DNA from: Gnetum montanum
Lineage: Eukaryota > Streptophyta > Gnetopsida > Gnetales > Gnetaceae
Assembly (NCBI GenBank): GCA_015680685.1
Contig: MNCI01001013.1
Span: 27,115-82,181, forward strand
Direction: 5' to 3'
DNA length: 55,067 bases
This document shows, one piece after another, positions 10,386-22,040 of the stretch. Under the pieces are notes generated by a model that was not told the origin of the DNA, did no database searches, and worked only from the letters and a program-made list of their open reading frames with translations. The position numbers and the translations under genes were made by a program. The first letter of the stretch is position 1; each line of letters starts with the position of its first letter.

Positions 10386-11800
10386 TCCAAAGAAAAGTAG
10401 CTACAAAAAGGTAGAAGATATTATTAGAAACTATATTTCGAAAAAATTCCAATTTTGCTCATGGCTTTTTTCAACTTTAATTGAGAGATTTGTTGTCTAT
10501 CCAAAGATAATAGTGGGCTTGAAGTTGGTGGATTAAATAATCAATTTGTGCCTTTGTTTGCTAAATGGGTTATTTGAACTATCAAAGGTAAAGAATAGTG
10601 GAAAAATGCTTATAATTACTTTCAACAAATTGGTCATGTTGTTCATAAGCCTTGTTTGTCTTGGCTCAACTAGATTATCTCTGGTGTTCCCCTTCATATT
10701 AAGGCATCCCAATTTTTAAAAGCAGTGTGGAAAATTTGATAGATAGCTCCTCATTTTCTCAAGTGGTGCCTTCAATTGGTAAAGTCATATGTGCTTTGTT
10801 CTCATTCTCTTTGGTGCTCTTGTACTTTAATTCATTCCTTTCAAAAATTTAAGCATGTTGAGAAATTTACTTCTTTAGAGCTAGGAAGATCTAATTCATG
10901 AAGATCATGTTATGCAAATGAATAACATTATCAAACAAGTGCTTTTATTATAGAACTATTAATCTTTTTTGCATGCTATTTTTTCTCTCATTAGTGAACA
11001 AGTTAAGGTACCAACAAAAATTAATTGAAAGCTTCAAGATAACTAAATATAGGCTAATACAATGTCATTTCTTAGACTTCTTAGTTTCTAAATTTGTCAA
11101 TAAAATTATTTTATCACATATTTTCTTTACTTAATTAGAAATGGAACACTAGGAGTATTGAGTAGTGGAGGACTACTTTTAGAAAACTTTTGATATTTGG
11201 ATAGGAGCCAAAAATAAAGATTTTTATTTATTCTATTATTAACAACAACCTTCCTATGAGGTTAAGACTTCATTATATTGGAATTGTAGCTCACTTGTGA
11301 CCCTTTTGTTCTAAAGTTTAAGTTGTCAAGCACTTATTTTGAGAGTGTGATAGGGTTAAGCCTTCTGCAATGGTCTTGTTTAGACTTTCTTTTCAAGCTT
11401 CAGCATTTTTCTACAACCATTAATAACCCATATGAGGTCCTTAGCATTTCTAAATTTTTGTTGTTTCTATGGAAATATAGAAATACCCATGTTTTTAAAG
11501 CCTAACCAATTTCTTTCTCGGCATATATAATTTTATCTTTGCTATGACATTCTCTGCTTCTTCATATTTATGCAAAGGACATAAACTACTCAAGCTATTA
11601 CAAAAGATTCAAAATTGGTAATTCTAGGATCGGTAAAGTAGCTATGCTTTGTAAAATATTTGAGAAACAAGAAAAACATTTCTATCTAAATGGTATCAAG
11701 GGAGGCCTTTCTTATGATTTATTTGTTGCTATTACTCACCATTTGCAATGCATAATTACCAAAGCACAAGCGGGATCTCATCATCTATAGTTAATAGGTA
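10386..11800 (+). pseudogene. LINE-1 part 2: 3' region with zinc-finger/tail remnant
   Basis: Continuation of LINE-1 after the nested element C. It is degenerate. At 11323-11505 it encodes a frame ending in FLLFLWKYRNTHVFKA, which matches the W-x-x-RN-x-x-F signature at the end of the zf-RVT region in plant L1 elements. Upstream fragments (AYNYFQQIGHVVHKPCLSWL near 10610) fit the part after the reverse transcriptase. The 3' end is not sharply defined; no clear poly(A) tail or target repeat was seen. Confidence 0.7.
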
Positions 11801-12889
11801 CATAGCTCAAGATTCCTTGTGACTAGAAAGCTGTCTTCATCTAAACAAGTAAATATCTCAAGATTCCTCAAGACCACATAGCATTGAAAATGAACACCAC
11901 ATTTTCCCATAATGTCCTACATTTGAGAACATCAAATATAAGACAATTGCAAATTTGATCCTACATTTGCAAAGATCAAACATAAGATACAAATTAAATT
12001 TATTGGATATTTTATTGTCTGATCATAACTTGTATATTTTCACTATCCAATGAAGGGTCACCCTACGTACTAAAATTTTGGTTAAATTTCAGTTCCAAAA
12101 CATTTTGGAAAACATGATTTGCTTTACCGTATCAAAAAAATAACATAACAAAGAGATCTCTAGGCTAAACTTAGCCCCTTTCTATCACATTCAGTGTATA
12201 AAGACTTTAAGAACAATTTGACGATAATTTTCTATATCCAAGTATCCGTAATGAATGCATATTTTTATTACCACCTAATTAACTTGTGCCCTGAAGTGAA
12301 ACCGAAACTGAAAATCCATGCATAATTGTATTCTAGCTAATGAAAATGTGCGACACTGAAGCCTGCCATCCATTGATTGACAAACAAATGAAACAGTACA
12401 GGAAAATGCATTTCTTAATACAAAGGACCATTGCAACAAAGCAGACCGAGGCTTGTGTAAAATCATGAAACAAAAATTGGATTTCTTTAGTAGAATTCTA
12501 CTCATTGTGTAAATCGCAAGACATAAAGTACCTTAAACATTTCTTCTTTCGTTTAGGTTCAATCACAGTGAATGACATAGGTTAACAGTCAACATGTGAT
12601 GCAACGTAACTTTCTAGTGAAGGTCATGTTTCCAAGCATATTAAGAAGCGTAAAGTTATGTTTACAATATTTACATTGCAAGTTTCATATAAGAAACATT
12701 TGTGGATCGACCCATCGTACAAAATAACGAACACCTGCCAACCATTCTTAAGTCTACTTTAGTACCTTCGAGGGTAGACATCCTTGCAGGTTAACACGTA
12801 TAAGCAGCCGAGAAGAAATTTTTTTAAGATAAAACGCCAATTTAACTAATTGATTGAATATCAAGAACTAATAATAAACCACTTTGAGC
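11801..12889. other. Intergenic and presumed 3' UTR of the CCDC130 gene
   Basis: AT-rich sequence with no recognisable gene. The part next to 12889 should hold the 3' UTR of the minus-strand CCDC130 gene, but its end cannot be fixed. A 76-codon minus frame at 12275-12505 has no recognisable content. Confidence 0.5.
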
Positions 12890-15472
12890 TTAACCACGCT
12901 TTGGATCCAATAAGTTTTCCTTTGACTTTGTACGGATATGAGACGCTCTGCTAGGAGAAGGTTTGAAATTTCCACGCAATGGAAGCTGGGCTGCTGTTGC
13001 GTCAATTTTTCTCCGTTTTCCCGGTACCTCACTTCTCTTATCTTTGGGATCTGAATAAGTACTTGAAAAAATTGAAGAAGCCATAATTTGAGCTCTCTGG
13101 TCTTTCCTGCTTCTATCAAATTTTGAAGAAAATTTCACCTTAGCTGCAATTTCTGCGTCTTCTTTAGACGGTGGCAGCAATCTTATACCCAAACCTTTTT
13201 CTCTCGCATAAGCAGTTTCCTCTGCAACTCTTTTCTTTTGACTCTACAAAAAGAGAGATTTTTTGTATTACAAAAATTGGATGGATATAAATGTTTTTTG
13301 AGTAACAGTAAATAAAACAGAAAAGAAATAGGGAAGTTTTACTCTAAGGTCAGCTCTAAGGGCTTTGTTTCGGGAATAGTCATTTGCATGTTTAAGATTG
13401 GATGAACGTTCTAGTCGAATCAGCAAAGGCTCTGACTTCTTTGCTTTCACCAAATCCTCTCCTTCATGTTCCAGTAAATAGAAAGGATCTGCTAATTTTT
13501 CCCTGTCTGGGAAATAAGTACCCAATAGCATGTTAGTACCCTGTCTGGGAAAGGATATTAGTACCCAATAGCATTAGGATAAATATTCACCAAATATGAT
13601 TCCTTAGGATTTTCTTCCAAAGTAGGGACCCTATTCAACATACCTTCCTTCGAGGGAAGAACAATGGTTTCTGCATCCTCAGCAGAATATTCCTCTATTT
13701 TACGCTCTGCCCCACTGATTATTACATATTCGCAATTCTTAGGATCAGTTTGTATCACTATCTCATGTTTACAGCATGCTGTCTTCATAGTGAAGCTCCA
13801 TATCTTCAATTAAACACAAACAAAGCCAATTTAATCATTATAATGCAAATAAAAATAGAGAACAGCTAATTGTGAACTTTAGCATAAATCACCTTCGTGG
13901 AATAATAGCTTCCAACTTGCTTCTTCTCTGCATTAAAACGAACACCTTTGGCAATCATTGAATGACATCCTCCACACCAAACATTGAAGGGCATTTCAAA
14001 CCTGAAATAGAAAGTATCAATTTGGAAAATTAAGTTCTCTACCCACAACAAGACAAAAATAAAGACACATGTTCAAAAACAGGGAACGTAGAACTCTTTT
14101 GCTTCAATAAGCAGAAGTTAAGGATGATCACCTTATTATCAATATTCCTTGGTCTAGTTTTCGTGCTCTTTCCCTTAGAGGATGTTGCCCTTGGAATTTG
14201 TTTAGTGAACCCTAGAAACATGGGAAAATGAAACTTAAATGGAACATTCATTGTAGTAAACACAAGAAACAGTCAAGTATAAAACGAAAGAAAGAATAAG
14301 CAATACTCATACCTGATCTGGAGTCCATTCTGGGGGATAATAGAAATTGTCTGCTCGAGCTGCTGCAAGGGATGACTGGAAAAAAATAAAAAGAAAAATA
14401 TTGTAAAGCTTTACAAATGGAATACTGCTAAAGATGATTAACTGGAGCTTATTAACATTCATTTTTCTGCATGACACATCGACAACAAATAATAAATTGT
14501 GACGACTGGACTAACTGGACAGCAATCTCTGTCTAAGTTGCTAAACAACAATGGATGGCAAACCAAAACATTAATCATTTTATTCATTTTATTTTAAAAT
14601 TTTTTTGCTAAGTAAAAAGATTGCTCAGTCTGGTGTGAACTCAACCAGCAAAAATGTAAGAAAGATGTTTATGATTTTTTACTAGTTATGTTGATATATA
14701 AGAGACTGCCATTTGGAGTGATGGTAAGGTGTTCATTTCTCAAGTCAAGACCTGGGTTCAAGCCTGGGCATAACCACTCAAAGAGGTTAGGCTTTTACTC
14801 ATCTACCAACCCTCCAGGACCCCATTCCTTAGCAAGATGTGTGGCTCCGGGTGATGATCCTTTTTAAGTTGATATATCAAATAAAAAGCTTTCACCTGTT
14901 CATTAAATGAATGAGGACATTGCTACGATTTACACAAAAACTTAAGTGGATTTCTAACAAGAAGTTCACCTCTTGCCATGAATTTCTGGGAAATCCAGGT
15001 CTCTACTATAGTTCAGACTTCAGAAATTAGTTGCACCTCTAGGGTAGTTACTGTGAATTCGACCATGTGGTTTATACCTAATAGCAATTTCGATCCTGCC
15101 AATTTAAAAGAATAGTTTGGTTTGTTTATTCAATTAAAAACTACTTTGAACATTATTTTGAAGAAAGAATTGCTGCAAAGTTGATTGGCACACAAAGTAG
15201 TTAGAATAAAACGTTGGATAAAAAGTCGGCATCTGTTCACAGTTCTACTTCACGTAAAAACCCTATGAGGACTAATATTTCGGTTCCACATTAGGGCACA
15301 AATGATATATTTCGCAAGCCGAACAATTCATTTTGGAAGAAATTAAGCTTCTATGACCTTGGCACGCACCGTTTCACAAGCTGTACCAAAAAAAAAAAAG
15401 AGAAAAATGGAAAGAAGCCAGCGAAAGGAAAGCACAATGACCAAAGGTATAGAAGTCAAGAAATCGTACCAT
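12890..15472 (-). CDS. CCDC130: CCDC130/YJU2 (CWC16)-family pre-mRNA splicing factor
   Basis: Seven coding exons on the minus strand: 15472-15470 (ATG only), 14375-14313, 14211-14132, 14001-13893, 13803-13644, 13506-13343 and 13243-12890. All introns are GT-AG. The joined frame is open for 310 residues to TAA at 12892-12890, close to the length of plant homologues. Residues 2-22 contain [16 protein letters not shown]. Residues 50-61 contain [12 protein letters not shown], and Cys95-Cys96 follow in [13 protein letters not shown]; these cysteines are the family's metal-binding residues. [10 protein letters not shown] and a basic tail (GKRRKID) follow. The family acts in the nucleus with the spliceosome. 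No frameshift or stop is seen. Oddities are the start codon ending exon 1, a SINE in intron 1, and a duplicated splice acceptor at exon 6. Confidence 0.95.
13501..13577 (-). repeat. 38-bp tandem duplication covering the exon 6 splice acceptor
   Basis: Two copies of a segment starting CCCTGTCTGGGAAA (plus strand) begin at 13501 and 13539. On the minus strand this gives two consecutive acceptors, each with CCCAG|ACAGGG, 38 bp apart. Only the downstream one (exon start 13506) keeps the frame into EKLADPFY. The upstream one (13544) would add 38 nt and reach a TAG soon after. Confidence 0.85.
14700..14880 (+). repeat. tRNA-derived SINE-like element in CCDC130 intron 1
   Basis: Has an A-box-like start (GAGTGATGGTAAGGTG) and a good B box (GGGTTCAAGCC, near 14755) about 30 bp apart, as in tRNA-derived SINEs. 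A non-tRNA body follows (CCAACCCTCCAGGACCCC). It lies antisense to the host gene within intron 1 (14376-15469). It is not a tRNA gene, since no cloverleaf is completed. Confidence 0.65.
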
Positions 15473-15800
15473 GTTTGAACAATGTTCCACAGAACAGCTC
15501 GCGGATCACAAAGTCCCTGAAATTACAGAGTGAGGTAAGGGTTTGATCGATCTGATGCTTTGCGAGTTGCGACTGTCTATGCCGAAGCCGCGAAGTGCCG
15601 TTCAGGTTTGCGTTACGATTTCTGTTCGCACGGTTGCCACGGTCCAAAGAATCTTCTTTAACTGAACGAAATTCGATACAACAGATCTTGAACCCAAAAT
15701 GCTTTTCAATATATGGGTAGCAGGTACCCTTTCTACGTTGCGGGTGCCTGATAGTGCTTTTTTTTGTTTAATATATATATATATTTTTAAAATTCCAACG
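15473..15800 (-). promoter_or_regulatory. 5' UTR and likely promoter of the CCDC130 gene
   Basis: Exon 1 is non-coding except for the final ATG at 15472-15470. Upstream are a TATATA-containing stretch near 15705-15715 and a (TA)n run at about 15768-15784; either could be the core promoter. The frame at 15456-15647 begins at a non-ATG codon and is not a convincing gene. Confidence 0.45.
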
Positions 15801-16600
15801 AATGCCCTCTTCTACTGTTTTGTTTGTTTTTGTTAATCTTCTTGAAAATTAACATGGACGTACGTTCACGGTGTATGCTACTTTCAACCAGTTGCATCCA
15901 AAGCAATAGGAAATAGGTTTACTAGTTAAACTACTTTCTTATAATATGGTATTGTTATTTTTATTTCTTATTTTTCCTTTCTTTGATCCAAAAGGGGTTT
16001 GAAGGCATATCCAAATTTATCAAGAGCCTCCTTGTGATGCTTCTAGGTTTTACCTTAAATTATTTGTCCGTGTCCCCTTTTTTTCTTTACTTTTGTCCCT
16101 TTTTCTTAAACTTCTAAATGTTCAAATTCACCTTTAGACCTATACTTTGTTGGGGGTGTCGGACGCCCGAAAAGAAGTTTTATTAATAGTAAAAAGGTGT
16201 CAAATACATAAACCACATTAAGTCATAGAAATTAAAATATGGAAAACTTAGATTACTGGGGATGAAACTTTGAGAAATGTCCTCTTAAATAACCGTTCGC
16301 GAAAGGGAGAAACCTAATTTGGGAAACTACCATCCACCAACCAACCAGCCTATTACAAGAGAGAGTGTCAAAAATTTGGATGAGGCAGATAGCGCTTGAT
16401 AAAAGGCAGAGAGAGTCCTGTATGGTGACTCCACTCAAATGTAAAAAGGGAAGCTTCTATGTAGAGATTCTTGATGAAGAGGGTTGCTTGAGCACATGGG
16501 TCTTTCTCAAGGCTGTAAAAGATGAATCAACTGATAAATATTCATTTTGAACTTTGATGCTTAAGATTTGTGTTGGAAATGAATGAGGCGGAATATTTGC
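15801..16600. other. Intergenic, no gene seen
   Basis: T-rich blocks near 16070-16110 may be the trace of a minus-strand poly(A) tail of LINE-2. A 61-codon plus frame at 16365-16550 has no recognisable content. Nothing else can be supported. Confidence 0.4.
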
Positions 16601-19600
16601 AATTTCTCCATCATTGTTAGATGACATTTATTAGAATAATCAATTCTTTGAAAGATAACATTACATCTACACTTCCAAATATAATATAGAATAATAGGCC
16701 TAATGACTTTCTACAAAAATTTAAAATTAGCATGGCCAAAAGGCCAAATATAACATCATCTTGAGATAGCTTGCATGATGGAATTACTTTGGAAGCCCAT
16801 GTCCACACGTGTTGTGTGAAGGGGCAAAGCCAAAACACATAAACAAAGTCCTCTTGACCACCACAAAGAGGGTAATTGGGACTATGAATCCTGAGATATT
16901 CAAGACGTTTGCCGATACATAAACCTTGGTGGAGAAGACACCAAAGAAATTGCTTAATTTTAGGAAGAGTTGATAGTTTCCAAATACGTTGGAAGAGGGG
17001 GATCCAGAATTGTTCCAACTCTTATTTGTCCCAAGACTTGTTACATTGTTGAATGATACTTGATGAGTCATGCAAAAGGTGAAAGGGGACATTCAACTTG
17101 TAAGGTAAAAGTTTCGACCCATTAATCCATTAGAGGTCATGAAAAGTGCTATGCACCAAACCGTTTAGCTGCAAATGGTAATGAATGAAGGTATAAACCT
17201 TGGCTAGGCAATGGTGCATTGCTTTAGATACCCCATACATATTATTAAACTCAATTCCCGAAATCCACTGGTTAGCAAGTCGAAGATAACTTAGAGAAAT
17301 AACTCCCTTTCGATACCAAGAGGTAGCAACCTTAGCATTCATAATGGCAAGGGGAGTGGGCGACAAAGGTAACCACCACGGACACAACTTAGGGAAAAGA
17401 GTAGGGTTGATCTTGACATTCATCCAATCTATATAACAATGTAGAATTTGTCAAGCCCTCCAAATGCTTTTGAAAACATGAGATTTGAAAATAATGATAG
17501 TATGGGGGGAAAGGATCCAATTAACGAAATGGGTTCCTTTCCAGAGGGGCTTATTTTTGGAAAATGCTTATTGAAGCCTTAATTGGAGGAGAGTCCCAAT
17601 GATGTCCAGGGCATCTAGATGCTGGACCAACCACTTGGCAAGTAAGGTAATCCCCTACTTGAATGAGTTCAAAATATCTATGCCGCTCTTATTCTTAGGA
17701 AGAGTAATAGTATTCCAAGCGACACAATGAAAACCTTTTTGAGAGTCTGTAGAAGACCACATGAAGAAATAATCGTTCAAGCTTTCAATAAGTAGCTTGG
17801 GAGGGAGCCCAACACAAGGAGTGATACACATGGGTAGACGCACATATAGACTTACATATGAGGTACTTACTAGCTAGAGTGAGGAGTTTAGTCTTCCATT
17901 TTTCAAGTTTCTTTTGAATCTAAAAAATCACATGCTCCCAGAGAATAGAGGTAGAACCTCTAATACAGAAGGGAATTCCCATAATCTTAATGATGTCTTG
18001 ATCCTAGAGAAGCTTCCAATTAAAGTTGGTCACATGATTGTAGTTATTAGTAAAGCTATAGACAGAAGATTTGTTCCAATTAATAGTGGAACCTAAGAGT
18101 GAGTAATATTGCTCCACCCAGGATAAGAGCTGGTGCAAATTAGCAGTACTGTTTTAAACAAGAAAAAGGAGTCGTCAACGAAATGCATGTTTAAGAAGTT
18201 GATGTTGAGGTGAAGAGAGGCAAACCCCTGATGAGAACTTCATTTTTAATATCATAGTTTAACTAATGACATAGAAAGTCAGCTACGATGATGAATAGGT
18301 GAGGGGCAAGAGGACCTCCTTACCGCACTAACCTATGGATAAGAAAGGGAGAAGGGATGCCAAAGGTAGTAGTTATTCTTGCAGTAGCATTTAAGAATAA
18401 ACATTTCACCATATGTAGGAACTTAGGGCCAAAACCAAGTTTAGTCATGGTTTGCAGAATAAAGTCCCACCTTATGTTGTCATAGGCCTTGGCATAGTCA
18501 AGCTTCACTAGGAGAATATCTTAACCATCATCCTCTACCCACTTGAGACCTTCCCACGTAGCAATCACGTTGTTTAAAATACATCTACCATGAACAAATC
18601 CTATTTGCTAGGGAGATATAATTTGGCCAAGAATTCTTTTCAATTGTAAGGCTAAGCACTTGGCCCAAATTTTATACACCACATTAAGAAGAGTTATGGG
18701 ATGCCAATTGGAAATACAGGTAGGATCCCTGGACTTAGGAAGGAGATGAATAATCCCTTGCTTTAGACTAGGCCCAAGGGAACCAATGATGATAGCCTCT
18801 TTGATAACCTAGAGAAGGACATTTTCCACCAAATCCGAATGATTTTGAAAAAATTCAATGGGGAAACCATCAAAATCGGAAGCCTTCCCATAACTCATCT
18901 TGGAACAAGCCGCCTGAAACTCCTCCTTGGTGACATCGACGTCTAAACTTTGTGACATAGTAGAATTGATAAGGCTAGGATAATTGAGGGTAGCAACCTC
19001 AAACAATGAGATGTCCATAGGGGTAGCTACAAATAAGGTTTCATAATTGTTCTTGAGAAATGTGAGAATACTATTGTGGTTAGTGATGGTGGTGTTGTCA
19101 CTGGAGATTTTGTCTAAAGAATGTGAGGGAGAAAAGCTATTTAGAAACCTGAAAAATTCTTTACAATGTTCATCTTGAATATTTAACCAAGTGAGTCTAC
19201 TTTTAGTTAAGGCACTTCTGTACACTTCCCAATGTTGGAAGGCTAACCGAGCTCTAGCTAACTCCTCGTGAACAAGAGTGTTGAAAGAATCTTAAAATAA
19301 TCTATCAATTAGATGTTCAATAGTAAGGTGAATGTTGTTGTACTCTTGTTTGGCCCGAGCAACCACTACCTTACCATACGAACAAGCAAAGTTCCGCACT
19401 CTACAAGAAGCACAATGCCACCACTAAATCCAGCCCACTCAATCTAAGGGCCTAGGTTCTGCATTCCAAAGGTTAGAGAGAAGAAGTCAGGCAGAAGGAG
19501 AAGAGAAATAGTTGTTATGTAGCTCAAAAAGATGGAATTTATGTCTATGGTTGCTACCATGAATTTGAATAGATATAGAGATGGAAAGATGGTCTGATAA

Positions 19601-20290
19601 GCTGGCATCTTGATGGATCGTGGTAGTGAAGAGGGCTTGCCAAAAAGAAAGGATGGAAAAATAGAACCTATCTAACCTACTGTACATGCGAGCCTGCCCA
19701 ATATGGAAATTGCTTCAAGTAAATCTATGAAGGGGATCACTAGCAGAGGCATCCACCCCATCAAAGAGGTAGAACTTTTTCTTAAAGGCAGACTAAGTTT
19801 GATACTTAGAATTTGGCAATTGAAAAAAGCTTATTTTGAGGAAATTCTATTATATTAAAATCTCCTCTAAAAATCCAAGGTGCTAGAGAAAGAGAATTAA
19901 CTAGTTCCTGCCATAGGAGAGCACATACTGTAGAATCATTAAGGGCATAAATTGAGCAGATACCGAAAGGGCCATGCAAGAAAGAGAAGGTAGCCCAAGA
20001 AGCTCTATGGCCAAAATTAGAACCACTTTGAATAATTTTATCTTTCCAGTAGGTCGAGAAGATAATGGTAGCTCCCCCTTTCCAACTCACGTGAGATGTA
20101 GCAAGAATTAAGGAGTGAAGGAGAAACCATTGGGCTGAAAGAGATAAATGATTTGCTGAAATCTTAATGTCTTGAAGGAGAACAAAATCTAAAGCAATAT
20201 TTAGACTGGAAAGAAAATTGTTTGCACACTTATGTCAAAGCCTATCAATAAGGCCTCGAACATTTTATGACAAGAGTTTCATGGGGAATC
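16600..20290 (-). pseudogene. LINE-2: L1-type retrotransposon ORF2 remnant
   Basis: Minus-strand non-LTR element with domains in normal order. Endonuclease: NVRGLIDR near 20265, then SIYALND and PWIFRGDFNIIE at about 19850-19960. Linker/RT start: 18809-19225 (SKMSYGKASDFDGFPIEFF). Reverse transcriptase palm: MKLDYAKAYDNIRWDF at 18508-18460, GGPLAPHLFIIVADF near 18300, catalytic FVDDS near 18170-18183. zf-RVT: 17018-16780 (LWCLLHQGLCIGKRL). Stops and frameshifts separate the blocks. It looks better preserved than LINE-1. ORF1 is not recognised, and the 3' end is approximate. Confidence 0.88.
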
Positions 20291-21265
20291 AGAGGGCATG
20301 TCAAATGAGAGATCAATAGAAGGTTCGAAAGTCAAAGTATCAACTTTCATTGTTTGTGAAAGAATGACAAAGGAGTTGTTTGTAGTGACAAGAACCACAG
20401 AAGTGTTCAGTGGAGAGGAAGTGGAGAGTGGAGTTATAAAGAAAGCTTTGACTCATTTCCTTCCATTGGCCAACACAAACTCCTCACCCAAGACGAAGTC
20501 CTTGAAGAACTTTGAAAAGATGACATGTGATGAGGTGTGGCACTTGTACCTTGGAGAGGGCAAACAAAGAGTAAGACTTTGAAGCTATTTTAAAAGAGGT
20601 TCCGAACCTAAAGGATTCTGATGAGCGGTAGGATGGTGTGTTTGAGAACCAGGTTTTTTAAGATGTGATGGATTGTTTTTTCTTAGCTTAAAAAAAACAC
20701 ACCAAGATATGATGTTCGGCCCAATCACTAGTAGCTATATGAGTTTGGAAGATAAAAATAATCGATTTTCTAGGTGAAGAGTTTTCCACCAACTACAAGA
20801 GTTAATAAGGTTTTCCTAAGAGTTATATCAAGTTTGATACAATAGTAGCAAGTTTGAGTTCCATTGATCACAGTGCTATGGTTGAAAATAATTGGACCAA
20901 GGGTACTCATAGTGCTATGGTTGAAAATATGGTTGAAAAAATGAGTGAAAGATTTGGCAATTTCCCATAACAAAGAATTATTTTATATGCCAAGTCATTA
21001 ACATTAAAGTCAAATCTCTAGGTGCGCAATTAGAGATACATTCCGAATTGAAAAAATTTTGACAAAAAAAATCTTCTCAACCTAAGAGGCCTCGAATAGT
21101 TCCACTAGAATAAAGTTTTGAACATAGTAATGAGCATGAAAAACTTGAATGCCCCAAAGTTAAAGCAGGCTTTGGTAGAAACCCACTATTTGAAGAAAAA
21201 TAAAATGCGTTGCAAAATTTTTAAGAACTACATCAAAAATATCATCCTAAAGAAGAAAATCTATT
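20291..21265. other. Unassigned region upstream of LINE-2
   Basis: This would be where a LINE-2 ORF1 lies, but no ORF1 motif was recognised. A short direct repeat containing GTGCTATGGTTGAAAAT occurs at about 20873 and 20911. The 94-codon plus frame at 20298-20582 is most likely chance or a shadow. Confidence 0.35.
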
Positions 21266-22040
21266 TTGGGCAAGTTAAAAAAACTTCCCAACTGGAGAGC
21301 AAAATCGAATGAATTCACCATTGCAGAACCAACACAAAACTACCCCAAAGCTCCAGTAAGACCACAAACCACCACAAATCAAGTGAACACCACCATCGCA
21401 CCCCCACAACATAGAACAGCACACAACACACAAACCCAGCCACCCCCTACAACACTAAATTGCATGACAATGATGCAGAACAACACCTCCAACCACTACA
21501 CCAACCCACCAAATAAGCACAGCAATGGCCACAACAATAACAACTGTAGAAGAAACCCTCAAGCACTACCACCACCAATGCAACAACAACCACCAACACA
21601 AAACAAGCAGCAGTGGCTACCATCGCCCAACCAACAACAACAACATAGCAACACAAACCTCGCCACCCACCAAAACTACCACCCAATCGTCACCAAAGCA
21701 CAACACAGCATAGCAACCCACCAAAACTGCCACCCAATCATCACCAGAGCACAACACGGCATAGCAACCCACAAAGACCAAGAGCACAAAGCAACACAAC
21801 AACCCACGAGAACCCATAACACAACAGAAAACCGAGAACAATAGTGCCACTAACCTCACCACCCAATCATCACCAGAGTGCAACACAGCATAGCAACCCA
21901 CAAAGACCAAGAGCACAAAGCAACACAACAACCCCCGGGAACCCAAAACACAACAGAAAACCGAGAACAATAGTGCCACTGAACAATGCAGCAACCCATG
22001 AGGACCCAAGCCCCAGAGACCAAACACAACCCCGCACATG
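21266..22040 (+). repeat. CA-rich low-complexity tract with internal tandem repeats
   Basis: Strongly strand-biased sequence (few G or T on the plus strand), open in several frames at once because stop codons are rare in it. The longest plus frame (192 codons, 21266-21844) is rich in Asn, Gln, His, Pro and Thr. Repeat units starting at CACCCAATC occur at 21680, 21731 and 21860 (steps 51 and 129 bp). The 129-bp unit includes AGAGCACAAAGCAACACAAC and AGAAAACCGAGAACAATAG. I do not recognise a protein family, so I call it a repeat rather than a gene. Confidence 0.7.

Noticed and set aside
14700-14880. tRNA gene
   Set aside because: A and B boxes are present but no acceptor stem or cloverleaf forms, and a non-tRNA body follows. 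A SINE fits better.
15456-15647. Possible upstream ORF in the CCDC130 leader
   Set aside because: It begins at a TTG codon rather than ATG and overlaps the true start in another frame.
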